Assembly (NCBI GenBank): GCA_034437895.1
Contig: DAOTTO010000387.1
Span: 1-12,140 of the forward strand
From: JANRLJ01 sp034437895
GTDB lineage: Bacteria; Chloroflexota; Anaerolineae; Aggregatilineales; Phototrophicaceae
DNA: 12,140 bases
Direction of reading: 5' to 3'
Shown here: positions 1 to 6,563 of the stretch, piece after piece
Layout: the number at the start of each line of letters is the position of its first letter
Position numbering within the stretch: position 1 is the first letter of the stretch
Notes under the pieces: generated by a model
Told to the model about the DNA's origin: nothing
The model's input: the letters and a program-made list of their open reading frames with translations, nothing else
Database searches by the model: none
Translations under genes and position numbers: made by a program

Positions 1-487
1 CCACCGCTTGCCCAATCCTGCCGAATCCTATAATGCCGAGGGTCGCGCCATGAATATCCTGTCCTAAAAGCTGCGTCGGGAACCACGTTTTCCACTGTCC
101 GGTATGGACGTAACGTTCCCCTTCCGGCAGCCGCCGCGCCGCCGCCATCAACAGCGCGAAGGCCAAATCCGCGCTTGTCTCGGTGAGGACACCAGGCGTA
201 TGCCCTACCGGGATGTGCCGTGCAGTTGCCGCTGCGATGTCGACATTATCCACACCCACCGCCATATTGCTGATGACACGCAGATTCGGCGCAGCGGCGA
301 GGGCCTCCGCATCGAGTTTTTCCGTCAACATCAAAAGCACCCCGTCACAGTCGGAAATCTCGCGCAAAAACAGCGCACGCGGCGGCGGCATTTCATCCTC
401 CCACGTCCGCACGTTACAGACGGCGCGTAATAACTCAAAAGCAGACGTGGGCAGCATACGGCTGATGTAAATTTGTGGCGGAGTCAT
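1..487 (-). CDS. gyaR: D-2-hydroxyacid dehydrogenase, glyoxylate/hydroxypyruvate reductase type (5' part, cut by window edge)
   Basis: This gene probably encodes a cytoplasmic NAD(P)H-dependent reductase that turns glyoxylate or hydroxypyruvate into glycolate or glycerate. Translating the minus strand from the ATG at 487 gives 162 uninterrupted residues before the edge. The family landmarks are in order: a loop with MPPPR near residues 33-37, NMAVGVDN at 74-81, TPGVLTETSADL at 97-108, QWKTW near 131-135, and the Rossmann glycine motif GFGRIG at 154-159. The catalytic Arg, Glu and His of the family lie beyond the edge and cannot be checked. An AAAGG run 9 bases upstream of the ATG could be the ribosome site. 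The gene is divergent from the J-domain gene at 720. The family assignment is firm; substrate preference (glyoxylate, hydroxypyruvate or another 2-keto acid) is inferred from resemblance, so the symbol is tentative. Confidence 0.85.
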   Translation of the reverse strand, partial: MTPPQIYISRMLPTSAFELLRAVCNVRTWEDEMPPPRALFLREISDCDGVLLMLTEKLDAEALAAAPNLRVISNMAVGVDNVDIAAATARHIPVGHTPGVLTETSADLAFALLMAAARRLPEGERYVHTGQWKTWFPTQLLGQDIHGATLGIIGFGRIGQAV

Positions 488-619
488 GACGGCGGCCTTT
501 CATCAAATAAACAGGCAATCGCAAATAGGTTTTAAGAGGGCTTCGTGCTAAAATTCACAGGATATTTTATTGTTATCGGACTTACGCAGTTGAAGAATTT
601 TAAGGAAACTTCAGTCATT

Positions 620-643
620 AGTTTTTAGCAAAAAGCTAAAACT
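620..643. repeat. Imperfect hairpin upstream of the J-domain gene
   Basis: AGTTTTTAGC at 620-629 and GCTAAAACT at 635-643 are complementary apart from one extra T, with an AAAAA loop. It could be a small attenuator-like hairpin or operator in the leader of the gene at 720. It is too A/T-rich to be a strong terminator. Function is inference. Confidence 0.4.
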
Positions 644-689
644 TCGGCTTACTTGAGACTGAACTAAGGACAAATAACTGTCAACTACG

Positions 690-703
690 TAACTTCTAAG
701 TTA
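690..703. promoter_or_regulatory. 14-base palindrome TAACTTCTAAGTTA, possible operator
   Basis: Perfect 6-base arms (TAACTT / AAGTTA) separated by CT lie 17 bases upstream of the ATG at 720. The position fits a dimeric repressor site or a small hairpin covering the ribosome-binding region. No strong Shine-Dalgarno sequence is visible before this ATG, so initiation may depend on local structure. Regulator unknown. Confidence 0.35.
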
Positions 704-719
704 TCGAGATAGCTTCACC

Positions 720-1460
720 ATGCGTTATTATACCTATAGTGTCGGCGCACAGTTGATCCGCGAGTTGATGATTACGGGTACTGCCCGTTATTTGCTGCAT
801 GACGGCGGCGATCTAATTCAAATTGAACTCGCTTCCGGCGAAGATGTGCTGATTTATTTGATCGAGCGCCCGATTCCCACCTATGAAGTCCAGCATATTT
901 TAGAGGAAAACAGTGCCGCCGGAGTCTACACCTTATTCCTGTTGTGGTGCGAGATGCTGCTGCCGGATGATGGCAACTTATTCGCGCCGGACGAGTGGAT
1001 GCAAACGCTCATGGCGGTTTATGGCGATCAGATTTACGGCTACGATGTCTATATGGGGCATTTGCTGGTCTTTCCAGTACATTTTGAGGCGACGACCAAT
1101 TATTTCCAGCGGATGATTCGGCACGGCGATCCAGTCGATGTGCGCTGGATCAACTGCCTGCGGCTGGAAACACGACACCCCGGCATCGTCGGGACGTGGC
1201 ATGTGGCGACGTTTGACGGTCTGCATCAACAGCGCAGCGGCACGACACGCAAAGTCATCAAGGTCGATTTGCTGGCGGTGCATTACGCGGCGTTGGGGAT
1301 TGAACGAGAGGCTGATCGCGTAGAGGTCAAACGGGCGTACCGTCATTTAGCGCGGCAGTTTCATCCCGATTTGAACAGCAAACACGGCGCAAAAGAACAA
1401 ATGCAGCGCATCAACCTCGCTTACGACACCATCATGAAAGCGCTTGATGAGGACGAATAA
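720..1460 (+). CDS. Protein of unknown family with C-terminal J domain (DnaJ-like co-chaperone)
   Basis: The 246-residue protein ends in a J domain at about residues 188-244: helix I begins at HYAALGI, helix II has KRAYRHLARQ, the HPD motif that stimulates Hsp70 ATPase is intact at 215-217, and helix III contains INLAYDTIM. No Gly/Phe region or zinc-binding CxxCxGxG repeats are present, so this is a type III J protein, not DnaJ itself. Residues 1-165 form a separate mixed alpha/beta-looking region rich in aromatic residues (YGDQIYGYDVYMG near 101-113) that matches nothing I can name; I recall similar proteins in Anaerolineae. No signal peptide or clear membrane helix is seen. The N-terminal part presumably selects the client delivered to DnaK. 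It is a single gene, convergent with the toxin gene 10 bases downstream. The J domain is certain; the role of the rest is unknown. Confidence 0.85.
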   Translation: MRYYTYSVGAQLIRELMITGTARYLLHDGGDLIQIELASGEDVLIYLIERPIPTYEVQHILEENSAAGVYTLFLLWCEMLLPDDGNLFAPDEWMQTLMAVYGDQIYGYDVYMGHLLVFPVHFEATTNYFQRMIRHGDPVDVRWINCLRLETRHPGIVGTWHVATFDGLHQQRSGTTRKVIKVDLLAVHYAALGIEREADRVEVKRAYRHLARQFHPDLNSKHGAKEQMQRINLAYDTIMKALDEDE

Positions 1461-1470
1461 GATGCTTATT
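1456..1470. terminator. Short hairpin between convergent genes
   Basis: AATAAG at 1456-1461 and CTTATT at 1465-1470 pair around an ATG loop, exactly spanning the end of the J-domain gene and the 10-base gap before the toxin stop codon. It may act as a weak two-way terminator. The stem is short and A/T-rich, so the call is tentative. Confidence 0.25.
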
Positions 1471-1839
1471 TTATTGTGTGGATGAGTCGTAGTCAGCAAT
1501 AATCCGCCGGATTTGCTCATGGCTAAGATCATTTTGCTCCGATTTCGCGTAAATACGTAACAGTACAATCAGATCACCCAATTTGACATAATAGATGATG
1601 CGATAACCGCCTCTTTTCCCTTTAGCTGCATCACGATTGCTCAAGCGCACCTTGTAGACATCTTTGCCCACTCCTTGCACTTTGTCGCCCGGTTGATCTC
1701 CATTTTCTAAGGCCGTGATAAGCGGTGCTACATCTGCTCGAATGCTGGGATATTTTTTGCGTAATCGCTTCACTTCACTATCAAATTTGGTAGTCGAATC
1801 AACCCGGACAGACAGCTTCTCATTCGGCATCAAGTTCAT
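1471..1839 (-). CDS. RelE/ParE-superfamily toxin of a type II toxin-antitoxin pair
   Basis: The 122-residue product has the size and layout of RelE/ParE toxins: an N-terminal helical pair (KFDSEVKRLRKKYP, about residues 18-31), a central segment leading to VYKVRLSN, then the core strand GGYRIIYYVK near 77-86 and a final strand-plus-helix (LRIYAKSEQNDLSHEQIRRI). Many members cleave mRNA at the ribosome; this subgroup is not identifiable as RNase or gyrase poison by eye. The start overlaps the last 20 bases of the antitoxin gene, so the pair is translationally coupled, antitoxin first. An in-frame ATG at residue 4 (position 1830) is an alternative start. Base composition is more A/T-rich than the neighbours, in keeping with horizontal spread. 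The lysine and arginine content is high, as expected of an RNA-binding toxin. Confidence 0.85.
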   Translation of the reverse strand: MNLMPNEKLSVRVDSTTKFDSEVKRLRKKYPSIRADVAPLITALENGDQPGDKVQGVGKDVYKVRLSNRDAAKGKRGGYRIIYYVKLGDLIVLLRIYAKSEQNDLSHEQIRRIIADYDSSTQ

Positions 1840-2095
1840 CCCAAAGGTGTTGGATGGGGCGATGCTGCCCCGTCATGGCTTGCTGCCATGCTTCTTTAAA
1901 AGCACGCTCAGGGTCTTCTTCGCTCTCGTCCTCATTATGATGAAGCACAAGTGTTTCGCCTTGTGCCTTCGCATCTGATTCAATTAGGGAACGTAAATAA
2001 GCATCCAATTCCTCGAATCCACGCTGCCGTGCTAAATCATGAATACGATCACGCTCCTCGACACTCACATGAATACCAAGCAAAATATCACTCAT
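1820..2095 (-). CDS. Antitoxin partner of the RelE/ParE toxin
   Basis: This 91-residue acidic protein is the upstream gene of the pair. Residues 5-42 resemble a short DNA-binding antitoxin fold: a strand (LGIHVSV) followed by two helices (EERDRIHDLARQRG and ELDAYLRSLIESD), compatible with a ribbon-helix-helix dimer. The middle is an acidic linker (NEDESEEDPE, about 54-63). The C-terminal part (AFKEAWQQAMTG...PIQHLWDELDAE, 65-91) looks like the toxin-wrapping tail, with the Trp-Asp ending common in these antitoxins. In this class the antitoxin usually represses its own operon through the N-terminal domain. A weak GAGGG lies 12 bases before the ATG. Family naming below "type II antitoxin" is not possible by eye. 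Confidence 0.8.
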   Translation of the reverse strand: MSDILLGIHVSVEERDRIHDLARQRGFEELDAYLRSLIESDAKAQGETLVLHHNEDESEEDPERAFKEAWQQAMTGQHRPIQHLWDELDAE

Positions 2096-2136
2096 TTTTT
2101 CGCTGACCCTCGCTTTCAGCCTGCACGATCTATCAT

Positions 2137-2176
2137 AGTATAATCTCGTTCCCCCCTTTTTGAACTATGCTATACT
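2137..2176. promoter_or_regulatory. Overlapping divergent promoter region for the toxin-antitoxin operon and the TIR gene
   Basis: Leftward (minus strand): TATACT at 2142-2137 with TTCAAA at 2164-2159 and a 16-base spacer, placing transcription just before the antitoxin ATG at 2095. Rightward: a perfect TATAAT at 2139-2144 and a TATACT at 2171-2176, each without a strong -35 hexamer. The leftward and rightward -10 boxes share bases 2139-2142. A C6T5 tract (2151-2161) sits in the leftward spacer. If real, antitoxin autorepression here would also affect the TIR gene. Confidence 0.4.
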
Positions 2177-2220
2177 TTTTCCAGATAGGCGATATAGACG
2201 GGCTGAGGAAACGGCGGATT

Positions 2221-3915
2221 ATGAGCAGCAGAACGCGGACACTTCTCATCCTGATCTTCATTGGGCTGGTGCTGGCAGGGCTGATCTTTGTCTTGTTAAG
2301 TTTCTCTGTCCAAAACCAAGTCCCCGCAATTTCAGAAGCGGCGAATAGTACGCTTGCCGCTCAGTCGCTTCTTGATGCGGAACAGAGATTAACCGAAGTG
2401 CAAAGCACCCGTGCGACTCCTTACGAAATAGTCTCTCCCGCGCCAGAAATTCTCACAATCCAACCTTCATCGACGGATACCGATTTAGGGATACTCCCCT
2501 CGGTCACATCCAACCCGACTTCGATTGCGTTTATCGCCCAGACGGCGACTCGTCTAGCGGAATTATTTTCTACACCGGGAATGTCTAGCCCTATACCGCC
2601 GCCTGCGGGGGGTATTAAAAATACTGATACGCCCCGTCCTACGCCAACAACCGTCCCATCCTTTGATCCAGAGCAACCCACCCTGTCGCCGTTGGATTTG
2701 GATGCGATGGACGGGGATGATGAAAGTGAAATAGAAGCAGAATCAACGGCTTTACCCGATACAGGCGGCGGCGGCACAGGCGGTGATTTCGCTGGAGATG
2801 AACCAGATACCCCCACCGTCCCCGCCATCGCAACCACGCCACCTGTCGAGATCGCAGGCGTGAATTTACTCGTGCGGAGCGCAGTTTCAGGCGCGGTCAT
2901 CGGCAACGGGACGCTGCGCCTTTTCGCGCCATCGACAGCAAACGGTGGCGACCCTTTCACTGTAGAACTCGAACTGCGGGTCGATAATCTCTACATCACG
3001 CCCACCCCCACCGGACAGCGCGGCACGGCTGCACCCCGCACTTCCGGCGGCAGCGGTGATGCCACCCCCACGCCGCGAGTCGCCATCCGCGAAGAAGGCG
3101 GCGTGGATTTGTATCAACGGCTCGGCGCGACCTTACTTTGTCCGGTGGATGCGTTCACGGGTTGCGACGGCACACGCTCTGAGGATGATCTTAAAATCGT
3201 CACAAATCCGACGCTTTGGCGTTGGAATATTACACCGTCAGACGACATCAGCGGCTTCCAAAATTTGCGTGTCGAAGTCTGGATCAGCGAGCGTAATCTG
3301 GACGGCGTTTTGGAATTCATCGATCTACCCGCCGACCCGCCGCTGAATCTCGGCTTCCGCGTGGAGATTGATCCAGCGGGCGGAACATCACCTGTTCTGT
3401 GGATTGCTGTTGCAACGGCAATTGTCGCCGCGCTGGGCGGTGCATTTTTCCTCCAGAAGCGCAAATCCACACCGAGTCCGGCGCTGGCTTTCGGCACATC
3501 AAAAGATAAGCCGAAGGTCTTTATCAGCTATCGACGCGGCACAAGCTGGAGTCATGCCCGTGCTGTCGCGGACAGCCTGAAAGGGCGCGGCGCGGATGTG
3601 TTCCTTGATGTGGACGACATCAACGAAGGGCGATTCGCGGAGATTATCGAGCAATCGATTAACGCTTGCGATTATTTTGTGCCGATCCTCGCGCCGGGGA
3701 CGTTGGAGTCGTATTGGGTCAAGCGCGAGATCATCCACGCCATCAACGGCAAAAAAGTGATGGTGCCGCTGCTGGTAGAAAACTTCACACTGAACGAAAC
3801 CAGTCTGCCGCCGGAACTGCACGATGTCGCCAGCCACAACGCGATTACAATGCTGCCGGAATTTTACGAAGAGGCGATTGACCGCCTCGCCAAGCGCTTT
3901 ATGAAATTGGAATAG
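2221..3915 (+). CDS. Receptor-like membrane protein with C-terminal cytoplasmic TIR domain
   Basis: With the ATG at 2221 the product has 564 residues. I prefer this start over the in-frame ATG at 2167 because GAGGAA lies 10 bases upstream, the protein then begins MSSRTR followed directly by a membrane helix (about 7-28), and the 2167 ATG overlaps a promoter-like TATACT. Residues 30-215 are Ser/Thr/Pro-rich, with a Gly-rich run near 181-188. About 210-385 is a strand-rich domain with a WRWNITP motif and two nearby Cys (307, 315). A second helix lies at 391-410, followed by QKRK, which puts the C-terminus in the cytoplasm. The TIR domain (431-562) opens with VFISYRR and has FLDVDDINEG and WVKREI; Glu 503 occupies the place of the catalytic Glu in NAD-cleaving TIR enzymes. 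Sensing by the outer domain and NADase or signalling output are inferred. Confidence 0.88.
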   Translation: MSSRTRTLLILIFIGLVLAGLIFVLLSFSVQNQVPAISEAANSTLAAQSLLDAEQRLTEVQSTRATPYEIVSPAPEILTIQPSSTDTDLGILPSVTSNPTSIAFIAQTATRLAELFSTPGMSSPIPPPAGGIKNTDTPRPTPTTVPSFDPEQPTLSPLDLDAMDGDDESEIEAESTALPDTGGGGTGGDFAGDEPDTPTVPAIATTPPVEIAGVNLLVRSAVSGAVIGNGTLRLFAPSTANGGDPFTVELELRVDNLYITPTPTGQRGTAAPRTSGGSGDATPTPRVAIREEGGVDLYQRLGATLLCPVDAFTGCDGTRSEDDLKIVTNPTLWRWNITPSDDISGFQNLRVEVWISERNLDGVLEFIDLPADPPLNLGFRVEIDPAGGTSPVLWIAVATAIVAALGGAFFLQKRKSTPSPALAFGTSKDKPKVFISYRRGTSWSHARAVADSLKGRGADVFLDVDDINEGRFAEIIEQSINACDYFVPILAPGTLESYWVKREIIHAINGKKVMVPLLVENFTLNETSLPPELHDVASHNAITMLPEFYEEAIDRLAKRFMKLE

Positions 3916-3923
3916 GAGATTTT

Positions 3924-4736
3924 ATGTCACCTTTACAAAACAATCCCGCCCAAGATTACGAAACGTATTTTGTGCCAATTCTCTTTTTACCTTGGGCGCA
4001 AATTTTGCTTGACACTGCTAAGCCGCAGCCGGGTGAGCGCCTGTTGGATGTGGCCTGTGGGACGGGTATTGTCGCCAGACAAGCCGCGCCGCTGGTGGGC
4101 AGCCAAGGAAAAGTAACCGGTGTAGACATCAATCCGGGGATGCTGAATGTCGCGCGGACTTTTGCCGCTTCGGGTGGTGTGCCGCTTGAATGGCAGGAAG
4201 GCAGCGCTTTATCGCTCCCGTTTGAGGATAACAGCTATGATGTCATCGTCTGCCAGCAGGGGCTTCAATTTTTCCCGGATAAACTGAAAGCCCTGCAAGA
4301 GATGTTGCGTGTCTTGGTTCCCGGCGGACGTGTCGTTATCAGCGTGAATCAATCCTTAGATCACAACCCGCTCTATCAAGTCTTTAATGAGGCTTTCGTC
4401 CAGCATCTTGGCGCTCCGGCCTTGGCGGGACCCTTCGCGTTTGGCGACGATCAGCAGCTTTACGCACTTTTGGTTGAAGCTGGCTTTACACAAGCGGCGG
4501 TTGACGTGGTTTCGCTGCCCATCCATGCCGAAAGCGCGGAGTCTTTCGTCAGAAGCACGGTTTATGGCTCGGCAGCCGTCGTGCCAGCGCTGGCGCAGTT
4601 GGATGACGCGGCGCGGACAACCCTCATCGAGAAAGTCATAGACGCGATGAAAGACCCCTTTTCCGCCTACACCCAAACAGGGCAATTGGTCTTTTCCGTC
4701 GCCGCCAATATCGGCTATGGCACGAAGTTAGCCTAA
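3924..4736 (+). CDS. Class I SAM-dependent methyltransferase (Methyltransf_11/UbiE-like)
   Basis: The 270-residue protein has a standard Rossmann methyltransferase core: motif I LDVACGTG at 41-48, the acidic ribose-binding residue in GVDINPGML (Asp 68), motif GSALSLPFEDNSYDVIVC at about 93-110, and LRVLVPGGRVVIS after it. The substrate cannot be read from sequence; small-molecule (quinone, lipid or secondary metabolite) methylation is typical of the family. The ribosome site AGGAG (3914-3918) overlaps the stop codon of the TIR gene, the gap is 8 bases, and there is no room for a promoter, so the two are almost certainly co-transcribed and perhaps coupled. The 3' end overlaps the convergent DNA methylase gene by 9 bases. 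A functional tie to TIR signalling is possible but unproven. Confidence 0.85.
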   Translation: MSPLQNNPAQDYETYFVPILFLPWAQILLDTAKPQPGERLLDVACGTGIVARQAAPLVGSQGKVTGVDINPGMLNVARTFAASGGVPLEWQEGSALSLPFEDNSYDVIVCQQGLQFFPDKLKALQEMLRVLVPGGRVVISVNQSLDHNPLYQVFNEAFVQHLGAPALAGPFAFGDDQQLYALLVEAGFTQAAVDVVSLPIHAESAESFVRSTVYGSAAVVPALAQLDDAARTTLIEKVIDAMKDPFSAYTQTGQLVFSVAANIGYGTKLA

Positions 4737-6350
4737 CCCCGGCAGACGCGGCGGCGCATCGACTTCAGCCTGCACCCGTTCCGCCTGCTTGAACATCGAT
4801 AGGCGCGGCGGCATGTCGATTTCTTTGCCGGATAAAAGATCGGCAATCGTCAAAATCTGGATGCGGGGATAATTTTTATCCCATGTCTCCGAGCGATAAA
4901 CCCCCGCGCTGGCGGCTTCCTTCCGCATATCGCTGGTCGCTTCTTCCAGCGTGATAAAAACACCGACTGCGGCCTTTTCTCGATCCATCGTGCCGACCAG
5001 ATCGCGCACATCGCCGCTTTTCACCTTGCCAGATTTGACCTGCACCAGCACCCGCCCCAACTTGCTACCCTTTTCCTGAAAATTCAACGCGCCGTCAATG
5101 CCTTTATCGCTCCCCTTTTTGCCCTTACCGCCCACGTCGCCGCCAAGCGGTTTAGCGCGTACCAGCGAAAGCGCCCACCATTGGAACTGATAGCGATCTT
5201 CCGCCGCCAATGACCGCGCCCCGCCCACATCTTCCGGCTCACCGATCACCACATAATCGGCCTTTTTCTTCAGCCCGAACATATCTTGCAAACGGTAGAC
5301 CAGCAAAGACACACTCAAATGCGTGATGTCGATCCCCACCCACTGCCTACCCAATTTTTGCGCGGCGCTGATCGTCGTGCCGCATCCGGCAAACGGATCA
5401 AGCACCACATCATCGGGGTTGCTGCTGGCAGCGATAATGCGTTCCAGCAGGGCAACCGGCTTTTGCGTGGGGTAACCGAGAATCTCAGATGATCCTGAGT
5501 TCGGAGGATCAATATCTGTCCACATATCTTGTAACTGTGATCCTCGTGTTAGTTCAACAGGTCGCAACACACGCGGCATACCATTTTTGGAATATACAAT
5601 CAGTCCTTCAGCTTCTAGTCTTTTAGCTTCTTCTTGGGTAAAGCGCCAATTGCGAGTATGACCATTCCATTCGTATTTTGGCCCGCGTCCGCCGGGGGCA
5701 GTGCAATCACCCTTACGGTATAAATTTCCATCAGAATGTTTATAGAGATCATGAGTCTTGGGGGCATTTTCCTCACGCTCAGTATAAATTTTGTTAAAAG
5801 TCCATGTATTGCTTTTTGAATAGAAAAAAATAATATCGTGAATTGCACCATAGCGTGTAATATTTTGGTCATTGTGTGCGCTTGTGCGTTTCCAAATAAT
5901 TTCGTTGCGAAAATTTTGCGCTCCGAAGATCGTATCCAGAATCATCTTCAAGTAATGGCTGGCGGTTGGGTCGCAATGCAGATATAGGCTGCCTGTCGGC
6001 TTGAGGACGCGGTGCAGTTCCACCAAACGGGCGGTCATCATTACCAGATAGGCCAACATTTGATTATCCCCGACAATCGTCCGCAGGGCGCTGATGGCGG
6101 TTGCCACGCGGTCAGGCGCGTCATGGATGAGCGCGTCGTAGGTATCGCGGGCGGACGCATCCCAATGCCACGTATCCTCAAACGCTTTGATCTGCGCGGC
6201 GCTGTCCAGCCCGCTTTCGTCTTTGAACAGCACGTTATAACTGCGGTTGCTGTTAAACGGCGGGTCGAGGTAGATCAAATCCACGCTTTCTCTGGCAATA
6301 TGCTTTTGCAGGATGTCCAGATTGTCGCCGTAATAGAGTTTGTTGGTCAT
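4728..6350 (-). CDS. Beta-class DNA methyltransferase fused to an Mrr-like restriction endonuclease domain
   Basis: The 540-residue protein starts MTNKLYYGDN. The catalytic motif DPPF (29-32) precedes the SAM-binding motif DPFAGCGT (318-325), which is the beta-class order used by amino-methylases such as type III Mod subunits. YPTQKP at 293-298 and WVGIDI at 337-342 are also typical. Residues about 144-288 form the variable insert expected to recognise the target sequence. The C-terminal part (about 385-515) resembles the Mrr_cat PD-(D/E)xK fold: Asp 419 in GIDG, Gln437-x-Lys439 in VQVKSG, then GVFITLEE and YPRIQILTIADLL. One chain could therefore both methylate and cut, or cut foreign modified DNA. 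No separate restriction subunit or specificity gene is adjacent. The nuclease site uses QxK rather than ExK, as in other Mrr-type enzymes. Whether it methylates adenine N6 or cytosine N4 is undecided. Confidence 0.9.
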   Translation of the reverse strand: MTNKLYYGDNLDILQKHIARESVDLIYLDPPFNSNRSYNVLFKDESGLDSAAQIKAFEDTWHWDASARDTYDALIHDAPDRVATAISALRTIVGDNQMLAYLVMMTARLVELHRVLKPTGSLYLHCDPTASHYLKMILDTIFGAQNFRNEIIWKRTSAHNDQNITRYGAIHDIIFFYSKSNTWTFNKIYTEREENAPKTHDLYKHSDGNLYRKGDCTAPGGRGPKYEWNGHTRNWRFTQEEAKRLEAEGLIVYSKNGMPRVLRPVELTRGSQLQDMWTDIDPPNSGSSEILGYPTQKPVALLERIIAASSNPDDVVLDPFAGCGTTISAAQKLGRQWVGIDITHLSVSLLVYRLQDMFGLKKKADYVVIGEPEDVGGARSLAAEDRYQFQWWALSLVRAKPLGGDVGGKGKKGSDKGIDGALNFQEKGSKLGRVLVQVKSGKVKSGDVRDLVGTMDREKAAVGVFITLEEATSDMRKEAASAGVYRSETWDKNYPRIQILTIADLLSGKEIDMPPRLSMFKQAERVQAEVDAPPRLPGLG

Positions 6351-6378
6351 AGGGACTCACGCCATCTGTTTATTTATG

Positions 6379-6397
6379 CTTGTACAAGAAAATTATA
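6379..6397 (-). promoter_or_regulatory. Promoter-like -10 and palindrome upstream of the DNA methylase-nuclease gene
   Basis: Reading the minus strand, a perfect TATAAT lies at 6397-6392. The perfect palindrome CTTGTACAAG occupies 6388-6379, just where transcription would begin and about 30 bases before the ATG at 6350. No clear -35 is seen; TTTTGT ends 13 bases upstream of the -10, too close. A repressor site over the start point would suit a gene that must be expressed carefully. The regulator is unknown. Confidence 0.4.
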
Positions 6398-6451
6398 GCG
6401 CAAAATCGGGACAAAAGGCCGGACAAAATGCCCACTTTTTACGAACAATTG

Positions 6452-6460
6452 TGCTATTCT
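6452..6460 (+). promoter_or_regulatory. Extended -10 promoter candidate facing the terminase genes
   Basis: TGCTATTCT is an extended -10 (TGn plus TATTCT) on the plus strand, within an A/T-rich patch between G/C-rich blocks. No consensus -35 is visible at the usual spacing. A transcript from here would run through the structured stretch at 6481-6552 and the inverted-repeat element before reaching the terminase genes. Confidence 0.35.
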
Positions 6461-6480
6461 GAATTTATACCGCACAGCAG

Positions 6481-6552
6481 CATCCCGGCGCGGGGCGCAA
6501 ACAGAGCTTTCAGCGCGATCCGTCATATCAGCCGGAGGGCGAGTCCGGGATG
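6481..6552. other. Structured non-coding stretch with nested inverted repeats
   Basis: CATCCCGG (6481-6488) and CCGGGATG (6545-6552) are perfect 8-base complements 56 bases apart. A competing inner hairpin, CCGGA (6532-6536) with TCCGG (6544-6548), uses part of the same right arm. This could be a folded leader RNA or a decayed repeat. No known RNA family was recognised. Confidence 0.3.
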
Positions 6553-6563
6553 AGGCTTGGCGG

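Larger units (their letters stand above)
488..719. other. Divergent intergenic region with two inverted repeats
   Basis: These 232 bases separate the minus-strand dehydrogenase from the plus-strand J-domain gene and must hold the starts of both transcripts. The stretch is clearly more A/T-rich than either gene. No convincing -35/-10 pair stands out on either strand; TTGAGA at 653-658 is the best -35-like hexamer for the rightward gene, but it lacks a good -10. Two short inverted repeats are listed separately. No coding potential was seen. Confidence 0.6.

Noticed and set aside
2167..2220. 18-residue upstream extension of the TIR protein (ATG at 2167)
   Set aside because: The extension overlaps a -10-like TATACT and lacks a ribosome site, whereas 2221 has one and begins right at the membrane anchor.
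2421..2960. Minus-strand 179-codon ORF inside the TIR gene
   Set aside because: It mirrors the Thr/Pro-rich low-complexity segment, which produces Ser/Gly/Val-rich antisense frames; no start signal.
4686..4780. Terminator between the convergent methyltransferase and methylase genes
   Set aside because: The genes overlap by 9 bases and no stem followed by a U-tract was found on either strand.
6012..6398. Plus-strand 128-codon ORF across the methylase start
   Set aside because: Antisense shadow of the conserved N-terminal methylase region; no family resemblance.
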